Part shown: in pieces, positions 1 through 5,042 of the stretch
How the letters are laid out: each line of letters opens with the position of its first letter
How positions within the stretch are numbered: position 1 is the first letter of the stretch
NCBI GenBank assembly: GCA_947588775.1
Contig: CANPZQ010000117.1
Location: 1 to 5,966 of the forward strand
Length of the DNA stretch: 5,966 nt
From: an uncultured Clostridia bacterium
GTDB taxonomy: Bacteria; Bacillota; Clostridia; Oscillospirales; Ruminococcaceae
Reading direction: 5' to 3'
The notes under the pieces: model-generated
The model's input: only the letters and a program-made list of their open reading frames with translations
Databases searched by the model: none
Told to the model about the DNA's origin: nothing
Made by a program: the position numbers and the translations under genes

Positions 1-1645
1 TGCCAACGCCGTCGATTTTGACGACATTTTGCTTCTTACGGTCGAGCTTTTCGAGAAGTTCCCCGACGTTTTGACGCACTACCAGAACCTCTATAAATAT
101 ATCCTCGTCGACGAGTACCAGGACACCAACACCGTCCAGTACAGGCTTGTTTCGCTTTTATCGGAGCGAAGGGCGAATCTCTGCGTAGTCGGCGACGACG
201 ACCAGTCCATCTATAAATTCCGCGGCGCGACGATTGAGAATATCCTCTCCTTTGAGAATCAGTTCGAGAACGCAAAGGTTATCCGACTTGAACAGAATTA
301 CCGCTCGACGCAGGCGATTCTCAACTGCGCGAACGAGGTAATCAAAAACAACCTCGGAAGAAAGGGCAAACGCCTCTGGACCGCGGGCGGCGAGGGCGAC
401 AAGGTTGTCCTCTTCAAGGCCGATTCCGAGCAGACCGAGGCGAGGTTCGTCGCCCAGACCATCTATCAGTCGGTAAAAGAGGGCGGAAAGTGGTCGGACA
501 ACGCCGTTTTGTACCGAATGAACGCGCAGTCGAACGCCATCGAGCGGGCTTTGGTTAATTCCGGAATAAGCTACCGCGTAATCGGCGGGCTTAAGTTCTA
601 CGACCGAAAGGAAATCCGCGACGTCGTCGCCTATCTCTCTGTTTTAAACAACGAAAACGACATGTTAAGGCTTCGCAGAATCATCAACGAGCCGAAGCGC
701 GGAATCGGCGACACGACGGTCGACGCTCTCGCGCAGGTTTCGGAGGGGGTCGGCGAATCGCCCCTCTCGGTTATGCGCCATGCGGGGGATTTCCCGCTTT
801 TACAGCGCGCCGCCGGGAAGCTTATATCCCTCGCGCAGACTTTTGACGAGCTCAAAGAAATATCCGAAGAAGAGCCGCTCGACCTTCTTTTGGACGAGAT
901 TATGATAAAAACCGGCTACCTCGATATGCTTAAATCCCAGGGCGAAGAGGGCGCGGGGCGGCTTGAGAATATCGAGGAGCTGAAGTCGACGATGGCGACA
1001 TATTCAAAGGACAGCGAGGACCCGTCGCTCGCCGGATTTTTGGAGGAAATCGCGCTCTATACCGACATCGACAGCCTCGACACCGAGGCGGACGCGGTCA
1101 CTCTGATGACTGTTCACGCCGCAAAGGGACTTGAATTCAACAACGTCTTTGTCGTCGGAATGGAGGAAAATATCTTCCCGAGCATTCGCAGCGTCGACCT
1201 CGAGGAGGACGTTGAGGAGGAGCGGAGGCTCTGCTACGTCGCGATAACTCGCGCGCGGAAGCGGCTCTATCTCTGCTGCTCCCGCCAGAGAATGCTCTTC
1301 GGCTCGACCCAGTATAACAAGCCCTCCCGCTTTATCGGCGAGCTTCCGATGGAGTTCGTAAGGGAAATCGTCCCCGAGAGCCAATCCCCCGAGCGGCCCC
1401 CGCGCGCTCCCGAAAAGAGGCCGTCCCCCGTTATCGGCGGCTATACCCGACCGGGCGCAAGGCCCGCGCCGTCGGGCGGCAGGGATTTTGCCGTCGGCGA
1501 CAGGGTCAGCCACAACATTTTCGGCGACGGAACCGTCGTAAAGGCGACAAAAATGTCGAACGATATGCTTTTGGAAATCGCGTTCGACAAGGTTGGAACA
1601 AAGAAAATAATGGCAAACTTTGCCAATATCAGAAAGGCGCAGTAA
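1..1645 (+). CDS. pcrA: ATP-dependent DNA helicase PcrA (UvrD/Rep family, SF1A), 5' truncated by window edge
   Basis: This is a 3'-5' superfamily 1 helicase of the cytoplasm that unwinds DNA in nucleotide excision repair, replication restart and transcription-linked repair. The frame is open to the left edge (first full codon at base 2, giving ANAVDFDDILLL, the DFDDL element of UvrD-like helicases), so the TTG at 29 is not the real start. Visible are 547 codons of an expected 720-760; the Walker A part lies outside. Helicase motifs appear in order: Walker B VDEYQDTN (107-130), motif III GDDDQSIYKFRGA (191-229), motif IV QNYRST (293-310), motif V VTLMTVHAAKGLEF (from 1097) and motif VI EERRLCYVAITRAR (about 1214-1258). 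A Pro/Arg-rich linker (about 1370-1486) leads to a C-terminal Tudor-like domain (1487-1642; VGDRVSHNIFGDGTV), which in Bacillus-type PcrA contacts RNA polymerase; this favours PcrA over Rep. The TAA stop directly abuts the next ATG. The family call is firm. Confidence 0.96.
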   Translation, partial: ANAVDFDDILLLTVELFEKFPDVLTHYQNLYKYILVDEYQDTNTVQYRLVSLLSERRANLCVVGDDDQSIYKFRGATIENILSFENQFENAKVIRLEQNYRSTQAILNCANEVIKNNLGRKGKRLWTAGGEGDKVVLFKADSEQTEARFVAQTIYQSVKEGGKWSDNAVLYRMNAQSNAIERALVNSGISYRVIGGLKFYDRKEIRDVVAYLSVLNNENDMLRLRRIINEPKRGIGDTTVDALAQVSEGVGESPLSVMRHAGDFPLLQRAAGKLISLAQTFDELKEISEEEPLDLLLDEIMIKTGYLDMLKSQGEEGAGRLENIEELKSTMATYSKDSEDPSLAGFLEEIALYTDIDSLDTEADAVTLMTVHAAKGLEFNNVFVVGMEENIFPSIRSVDLEEDVEEERRLCYVAITRARKRLYLCCSRQRMLFGSTQYNKPSRFIGELPMEFVREIVPESQSPERPPRAPEKRPSPVIGGYTRPGARPAPSGGRDFAVGDRVSHNIFGDGTVVKATKMSNDMLLEIAFDKVGTKKIMANFANIRKAQ

Positions 1646-2224
1646 ATGGCAAAATCAAAAGGCTACAGCGATATTTTAAACCTTACCGACAGCTATGCAG
1701 TTAAGATACTTATTTGTTATTTTCTGAAACAGATTGACCGCCCCGTCACCCCCGACCAGCTCACGCAAATCGCGACGGAGGACGGAATCGTCAACTACTT
1801 TATCTTTACGGAGGCCGTAAAAGAGCTCTTGGAGGCGGGTACGCTCGTTTTGGAGCAAAGCGGCGGCGAGGAATACTATGTATTAACTAATATAGCTAAA
1901 CTCGGGGCCGAGGACTTCAAAAAAATGGTTCCGAAAGCACTTCGCGACCGGATACTTGTTTCGGGGCTTAAGTTTTTTGCGCGATTAAAAAACGAAAACG
2001 ACGTTCGGATTTCCTATACCGAGCAGCAGCGCGGCTGGCTCGTGAACGTGCTCTGCACCGAGGGCGGGCTGACGCTTATGGAGCTTAAGCTTTACGCGCC
2101 CGACCGCGAGCAGGCGGAGGTTTTGGGGGAAAAAATAATGCTTAACCCGGCTGATTTTTACGGGAAGGTGCTGGACTACGCCCTTGAAAACGAGGAGTAC
2201 AGCCCCGAAATCACGGAGGATTAG
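1646..2224 (+). CDS. DUF4364 family winged-helix protein
   Basis: A 192-residue soluble protein matching, by pattern, the DUF4364 family found mostly in Clostridia; its biochemical role is not established. Residues about 9-72 (ILNLTDSYAVKILICYFLKQ, then PVTPDQLTQIA, then a helix ending in LLEAGTLV) look like a winged helix-turn-helix, followed by a strand pair containing EEYYVLTNIAKLG. The C-terminal half is mixed alpha/beta, and the tail is acidic. No signal peptide or membrane segment is seen. The ATG at 1646 follows the pcrA stop with zero intervening bases; an AGAAAGG ribosome binding site at 1631-1637, inside pcrA, sits 8 bases upstream. The coupling implies co-transcription and probably translational coupling with the helicase. 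A DNA-binding regulatory role is inferred from the fold only. Confidence 0.87.
   Translation: MAKSKGYSDILNLTDSYAVKILICYFLKQIDRPVTPDQLTQIATEDGIVNYFIFTEAVKELLEAGTLVLEQSGGEEYYVLTNIAKLGAEDFKKMVPKALRDRILVSGLKFFARLKNENDVRISYTEQQRGWLVNVLCTEGGLTLMELKLYAPDREQAEVLGEKIMLNPADFYGKVLDYALENEEYSPEITED
2215..2219 (+). promoter_or_regulatory. Ribosome binding site for the yfbR-like gene
   Basis: GGAGG inside the last codons of the DUF4364 gene, 10 bases before the ATG at 2230. It supports that start and shows the gene is translated from within the same polycistronic message. Confidence 0.75.
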
Positions 2225-2229
2225 TTAAG

Positions 2230-2820
2230 ATGGACAGCTTTTTCGCGCTTTGCTCAAGAATGAAATACGTCGCGCGGTGGGGGCTGATGAAGAGCTCCCG
2301 CCCCGAGAACGTCGCCGAGCACTCCTTAGAGGTCGCAATCATCACGCACCTTCTCTGCGAGCTCAGAAACCGCCGGTTCGGGGGCAACGTCGACGTGTCG
2401 AAGGCGGTGCTGACGGCGGTTTACCACGACGTCCCCGAGATAATCACGGGGGACATGCCGACCCCGGTCAAGTACTACGACCCGAAGATTAACGAGGCTT
2501 ATAAAAATGTCGAAAAAGCCGCTAAGGAAAGGCTTTTGGAGGCAATTCCCGAGGACTTGCGGGAGGCGTACGCGCCGCTTTTGGAGGAAACCGACGACCC
2601 CGAGATTGCGAAGCTTGTGAAGGCGGCGGATAAGCTTTCGGCGTTAATTAAATGTATTGAAGAACGCCGAAGCGGCAACACCGACTTCCGCGACGCCGAG
2701 CGAGCGACGCTTGAGGCAATCAGGGGCATGAAGCTTCCCGAGGCGGAGGCGTTTTTGGAGGAGCTTTTGCCGTTTTATGAGCTTACACTCGACGAATTGA
2801 CGAGGCAAAACGGTAACTAA
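2230..2820 (+). CDS. yfbR: YfbR-like 5'-deoxynucleotidase (HD domain)
   Basis: A 196-residue HD-domain phosphohydrolase resembling E. coli YfbR (199 residues) along its whole length. YfbR is a metal-dependent enzyme that removes the phosphate from deoxyribonucleoside 5'-monophosphates, trimming the dNTP pool in the cytoplasm. The metal ligands are present: H31 in ENVAEHSLEV, H66-D67 in YHDVPE and D134 in KAADKLSALIKC. Also kept are R16-W17, E70, D75 and the GDMPTPVKYY segment, matching YfbR's substrate-site segment. Ribose selectivity resembles YfbR by these residues, but this is inferred. The ATG at 2230 has GGAGG at 2215-2219 and lies 5 bases after the DUF4364 stop, so it is most likely in the pcrA operon. 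No odd residues or breaks are seen. Confidence 0.92.
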   Translation: MDSFFALCSRMKYVARWGLMKSSRPENVAEHSLEVAIITHLLCELRNRRFGGNVDVSKAVLTAVYHDVPEIITGDMPTPVKYYDPKINEAYKNVEKAAKERLLEAIPEDLREAYAPLLEETDDPEIAKLVKAADKLSALIKCIEERRSGNTDFRDAERATLEAIRGMKLPEAEAFLEELLPFYELTLDELTRQNGN

Positions 2821-2934
2821 GCAAATTTAGCTTTTTCGGAGCAATGTTAATTTCCCGGGATAAATATATATGTCAAAAGCGGCAGAATTTTTGCCGGAAA
2901 ATATATAAAACTTAACGAAAGCGAGGACAAATTT
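2821..2934 (+). promoter_or_regulatory. AT-rich intergenic region with possible promoter and weak hairpin
   Basis: This 114-base gap separates the pcrA-yfbR run from the flavoprotein gene. It is clearly more AT-rich than its surroundings and contains TAAATATATA (2861-2870) and TATATAAA (2902-2909), either of which could be a -10 element; I see no convincing -35 at the right distance. A short hairpin, CGGCAG/TTGCCG (2880-2885 and 2891-2896), lies between them without a downstream T-run, so it is not a clear terminator. A 4-bp stem at 2819-2833 followed by TTTT is also weak. Independent transcription of the next gene is likely but not proven. Confidence 0.35.
2923..2926 (+). promoter_or_regulatory. 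Ribosome binding site for the flavin reductase-like gene
   Basis: GAGG 8 bases before the ATG at 2935, within GCGAGGAC. It supports the chosen start. Confidence 0.6.
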
Positions 2935-3486
2935 ATGAGAAAAAATTTCGGTTCAAAGCCTTGGGTTTACCCGCAGCCGGTGCTGATGATCGGCACCTAT
3001 GACGCGGAGGGGAGGCCGAACGTGATGAACGCCGCATGGGGCGGCCAGTACGATACGAAGCTTGTGATGCTTAGCCTGAGCGAGCACAAAACGACCGAAA
3101 ATATCAGGCTGAAAAAGGCGTTTACCGTAAGCTTTGCGACGGCGAAAACGGTTGTTGAGTGCGACTATCTCGGGATAGTTTCCGGCTCGAAAGTGCCTGA
3201 TAAGGTCGCAAAAGCGGGTTTTTCGACCACCCCGAGCGAAACCGTCGACGCACCCATCATCAACGAGCTTCCGCTGACACTGGAATGTAAGTTGGTTAAG
3301 TTTAACGAGGACGGAATCGTCGTCGGCGAAATCCTCAACGTAAGCGCGGACGAGAGCATCCTCACCGACGGTAATATAGACTGTAAAAAATTAGACGCTA
3401 TAATTTTTGACCCGACCTCGGCTTCCTACCACCGCCTCGGCGACAAGGTCGGCAACGCCTTCAGCGACGGAAATAAGATTAAGTAA
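2935..3486 (+). CDS. Flavin reductase / flavoredoxin-like FMN-binding protein
   Basis: A 183-residue soluble protein with the FMN-binding split-barrel fold of the flavin reductase-like family (flavoredoxin type). Such proteins bind FMN and carry electrons or reduce flavin in anaerobes; the actual partner is unknown here. Supporting segments are PVLMIGTYDAEGRPNVMNAAW (residues 15-35; Asn29, Asn32 and Trp35 lie in the usual flavin pocket), LSEHKTTENI (48-57), a mid-protein FTVSFA strand and a GIVSGSKVPDKVAKAGF segment typical of the small stand-alone members. The C-terminus has no rubredoxin or other fused domain, and no signal peptide is seen. GAGG at 2923-2926 supports the start. It is followed by a strong terminator, so it is probably monocistronic. 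The redox family is clear; the specific substrate is not. Confidence 0.88.
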   Translation: MRKNFGSKPWVYPQPVLMIGTYDAEGRPNVMNAAWGGQYDTKLVMLSLSEHKTTENIRLKKAFTVSFATAKTVVECDYLGIVSGSKVPDKVAKAGFSTTPSETVDAPIINELPLTLECKLVKFNEDGIVVGEILNVSADESILTDGNIDCKKLDAIIFDPTSASYHRLGDKVGNAFSDGNKIK

Positions 3487-3547
3487 GCAGGATATTATAT
3501 TTTGATGGGGAAATAGATTTTGCAGTAAAACAAATTTTAAAAAATAA

Positions 3548-3588
3548 CCCCCGCTCCGGGAATATCGGGGCGGGGGATTTTTATTTAT
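3548..3588 (+). terminator. Bidirectional intrinsic terminator
   Basis: An 11-bp GC-rich stem (CCCCCGCTCCG at 3548-3558 with CGGGGCGGGGG at 3566-3576, one G-U pair) closes a 7-base loop and is followed by ATTTTTATTTAT. On the opposite strand the stem is followed by a T-rich run, since the + strand upstream reads AAATTTTAAAAAATAA. It therefore fits as the terminator of the flavoprotein gene and also of the convergent minus-strand BlaI/BlaR1 remnant ending at 3648. Confidence 0.9.
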
Positions 3589-3647
3589 GATGAAAATTTA
3601 ATATTTATTAAAACTGTTTCGCAATCACGCCGCTCTACCCCCTCGCC

Positions 3648-3990
3648 TCAACCCCCCACCACCCCCGCCATCGCCTCAACCTCTTCCTCACTAACCCTCT
3701 CCCCGTCAAATTCAAACGCAACATAAACATTCAACTCGGTGTTATAGCAGAGTATCCCGAAGTTCTCCTTGCCGTCGCGGCGGACGGCGACGGTCGCGAT
3801 TTCGTAGGTTTCGTTTGAAATCAGGCGTTTGCAGCTGCCGGCAACGTCGAAAAGCTCCGCGATTGGCGCGTAGATTGCCGCTTCGTTTCGCTCATCGCCG
3901 GGGGGGCGGCTCGTATTTGTCAAACGAAACCGCTCCGACGGGCGCGCCGTCCGCGCTGTAAATCTGCCACGTTCCGTTATAAAGCTCATC
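3648..3990 (-). pseudogene. Unrecognised C-terminal tail of the degraded M56/BlaR1-like locus
   Basis: The last part of the minus-strand remnant does not match a family I recognise. It reads as plausible protein only if the frame changes once: ELYNGTWQIYSADGAPVG through SFDKYEPPP in one frame (about 3988-3907), then GDERNEAAIYAPIAELFDVA onward in another (3899-3651), ending at a TGA (3650-3648). The switch falls exactly at a run of seven C on the minus strand (3900-3906 on +); six C would make one continuous frame. Read straight, the stretch gives Arg/Thr-rich junk (TERGRFTARTARPSERFR) before 3899. Clostridial BlaR1-like peptidases often carry variable extracytoplasmic C-terminal regions, so this may be the end of the same sensor, or the end of a different neighbour brought in by deletion. 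The final residues are acidic (VSEEEVEAMAGVVGG). Confidence 0.55.
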
Positions 3991-4400
3991 TGCTCCGGAG
4001 TATAATCCTCCCACGGAAGCACCGGTATCGGCCTGAAATAGCCCATTATCATCGGCGTGGGCGCGTCGGGCGAGCATATCGGCTCGAGCCGTCCCCGAAG
4101 AGCCATCTCCTTGCGAAGCGACATATAGGTATTATAGCCGAACCATCGGTAATTTTGAAGCCTCATCTTATAGAGCCGGAAGGATAAAATCTGCGCCGAA
4201 AAGAGAATTATCGCCCCCGCGCCCATATGCAGGATATAATTGAAAGCGTGGAAACGGCTTTTTCGGGAGCAATCTCCACGGGGCTGTTTATCGGCTCGAC
4301 AAGCCGCTGCGGAACGGCTATCTCAAACCTCGGATATGTCTGCTGACGCCGATAATCCTCCGCAACGGACGAATAGGAGGAATCAGCCTCGCCGCCGGAA
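3991..4400 (-). pseudogene. M56 family (BlaR1/MecR1-like) sensor peptidase remnant
   Basis: BlaR1/MecR1 proteins are membrane zinc peptidases that sense beta-lactams or other signals and inactivate the partner BlaI repressor. Recognisable here are a hydrophilic pre-membrane stretch (FEIAVPQRLVEPINSP), a membrane helix with basic end (GAIILFSAQILSFRLYKMRL) and the M56 hallmark LEPICSPDAPTPMIMGYFRP followed by IPVLPWEDYTPEQM. In intact members the latter is quickly followed by the HExxH zinc site; here the sequence jumps instead into unrelated tail. The N-terminal membrane helices are also missing. The helix is split: its start (SIISCIWARG) lies in the frame used up to about 4219, the rest in another, and one added G in the G5 run at about 4212-4216 would join them. 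With no catalytic motif, it cannot be a working peptidase. The identity as an M56 relic is well supported by the PMIMGYFRPIPVLP block. Confidence 0.78.
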
Positions 4401-4729
4401 TTGTCCGAAAATCCGCCGATAAAGCGTTGCGACAAGGCCGCGCGCCGAATTGTTGCAGAGCCTTTTGAGGAAATTCTCGCTCGCCCCGCCTTGTAGCCGT
4501 TTTCGCTGACCGTCGCCGAGCAGCGGCTCATCTCCGCGCCCCGCGTGCATTTGACGAACCCCTTCTCCTCGAGGCGGTAGAGCGAGGACATCAGCGACGA
4601 CAGCTGCCAGTCCCGCCGCCCCCTGAGCTTCTCGCGAATCGCCACCGACGTCACCGGCCCGTCCTCCGACCATATCGCCTGCATGATTTCCGGCTCGGCC
4701 TCGCCCAGCCCTTTCGGATTGTTTTTCAT
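4383..4729 (-). pseudogene. blaI: BlaI/MecI/CopY family repressor, frameshifted
   Basis: BlaI/MecI repressors are small winged-helix dimers (about 120-130 residues) that bind TACA/TGTA-type operators and are released when the partner BlaR1 acts. Residues 1-82 (ATG at 4729) match the family: LGEAEPEIMQAIW (8-20), PVTSVAIREKL (25-35), a recognition-helix region QLSSLMSSLYRLEEKGFVK (42-60) and the wing ending in SATVSENGYKAG. Beyond this the original frame becomes Ser/Arg-rich and unlike the family, whereas the -1 frame gives ENFLKRLCNNSARGLVATLY, a good match to the BlaI dimerisation helices. The change falls at a four-base G run (minus strand; 4484-4487). That frame then ends at a TGA (4385-4383) before the normal C-terminus. 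An N-terminal DNA-binding domain could still be made; unshifted, the frame continues to about 4208 as a 173-residue chimera. Confidence 0.8.
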
Positions 4730-4739
4730 TTCAAAATAT

Positions 4740-4746
4740 CACCTCT
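4740..4746 (-). promoter_or_regulatory. Ribosome binding site of the blaI-like remnant
   Basis: Minus-strand AGAGGTG ends 10 bases before the ATG at 4729. It is a good Shine-Dalgarno match and fixes that start. Confidence 0.75.
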
Positions 4747-4753
4747 GTTACGC

Positions 4754-4770
4754 TAATGTGTAATGTATTA
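4754..4770 (-). promoter_or_regulatory. Candidate BlaI-type operator
   Basis: Just inside the promoter the minus strand reads TAATACATTACACATTA. It carries two TACA half-sites (4767-4764 and 4762-4759) and outer TAAT/ATTA arms; on the + strand TAATGT is directly repeated 7 bases apart (4754-4759 and 4761-4766). BlaI/MecI-family repressors bind TACA/TGTA-type sites overlapping their own promoter, so autoregulation is plausible. The symmetry is incomplete, so the assignment is inferred from position more than from a perfect consensus. Confidence 0.45.
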
Positions 4771-4795
4771 TGCAACGGCATAATTGAGTTTTCAA
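4767..4795 (-). promoter_or_regulatory. Sigma-A-type promoter of the blaI-like remnant
   Basis: On the minus strand TTGAAA (4795-4790) and CATAAT (4772-4767) are separated by exactly 17 bases, one mismatch each from the TTGACA/TATAAT consensus. The -10 is about 37 bases before the ATG at 4729 and overlaps the candidate operator, as expected for a self-repressed blaI promoter. Confidence 0.75.
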
Positions 4796-4797
4796 GA

Positions 4798-4861
4798 GGG
4801 GGAGGGGAAAATTTTTTAGTTGGGGGAGGGGGGTGGAATGGAATTTTTGAGGGGAGGTGGG
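4798..4861 (+). other. G-tract cluster (possible G-quadruplex)
   Basis: Within 64 bases the + strand has runs of 5 G (4798-4802), 4 G (4804-4807), 5 G (4822-4826), 6 G (4828-4833), 4 G (4851-4854) and 3 G (4859-4861), separated by A/T-rich spacers. The cluster sits immediately upstream of the minus-strand promoter. Several tracts of at least four G could form an intramolecular quadruplex; no coding frame is evident. Confidence 0.5.
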
Positions 4862-4930
4862 CTGACTTTTAACGAACAATCAAAGAACAAACCGCGCGGC
4901 GTGCCTTTCAAACAAAACCTCAGTCAGCCC
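4859..4930. repeat. 9-bp inverted repeat spanning 72 bases
   Basis: GGGCTGACT (4859-4867) is perfectly complementary to AGTCAGCCC (4922-4930), with 54 bases between, including the palindrome CCGCGCGG (4892-4899). The right arm lies in CTCAGTCAGCCC, reminiscent of CAGTCAGC-containing intergenic repeats in some clostridial genomes. It may be the ends of a short non-coding element or the closing stem of a transcript. From 4931 to 4984 I see only a 4-bp hairpin (ACGG/CCGT at 4962-4973) and A/T runs, with no gene. Confidence 0.4.
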
Positions 4931-4984
4931 CTGCCCAAACCTGCAAAAAAATTTTACTGCAACGGTCTGCCGTAAAGACATTAA

Positions 4985-5018
4985 CAAAGCCATACCCAAT
5001 CCCTCGGGTATGGTTTTG
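4985..5018 (-). terminator. Hairpin terminator of the Cthe_2159-type gene
   Basis: A 13-bp stem (4985-4997 pairing with 5006-5018, core CATACCC/GGGTATG, one G-U pair) encloses an 8-base loop. On the minus strand it begins 24 bases after the stop codon of the surface-protein gene, and the core is followed by GCTTTGTTAATGTCTTT. The T-run is interrupted, so it is a moderate terminator; the + strand side (GGTTTTGCTT) could also act, but no + strand gene precedes it. Confidence 0.7.
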
Positions 5019-5042
5019 CTTATCCTATTCAAGCGAACACCG

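Noticed and set aside
1004..1513. A 169-residue minus-strand open frame within pcrA
   Set aside because: It overlaps conserved helicase motifs V and VI, has no ribosome binding site signal and no recognisable domain.
29..1645. TTG at 29 as the true start of the helicase gene
   Set aside because: The frame is open to the left edge and the upstream codons encode the conserved DFDD element; the N-terminal Walker A region must lie outside the window.
2880..2896. Terminator after the yfbR-like gene
   Set aside because: The CGGCAG/TTGCCG stem is short and is followed by GGAAAATATA instead of a T-run, so a terminator call is not supported.
3648..3720. C-rich stretch near the end of the minus-strand remnant as a repeat array
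   Set aside because: The C runs are irregular and lie in the Gly/Glu/Val codons of the tail; no repeat unit is seen.
4205..4226. Programmed -1 ribosomal frameshift at the G5 run joining two frames
   Set aside because: The run could slip, but no clear heptameric slippery site or downstream pseudoknot is seen, and the resulting protein would still lack the catalytic core, so selection for frameshifting is unlikely.
4208..4729. A single intact 173-residue BlaI-like protein on the minus strand
   Set aside because: Only the first 82 residues resemble BlaI. The rest mixes an out-of-frame BlaI C-terminus with a BlaR1 fragment, so it is better explained as a frameshift plus deletion than as a novel fusion.
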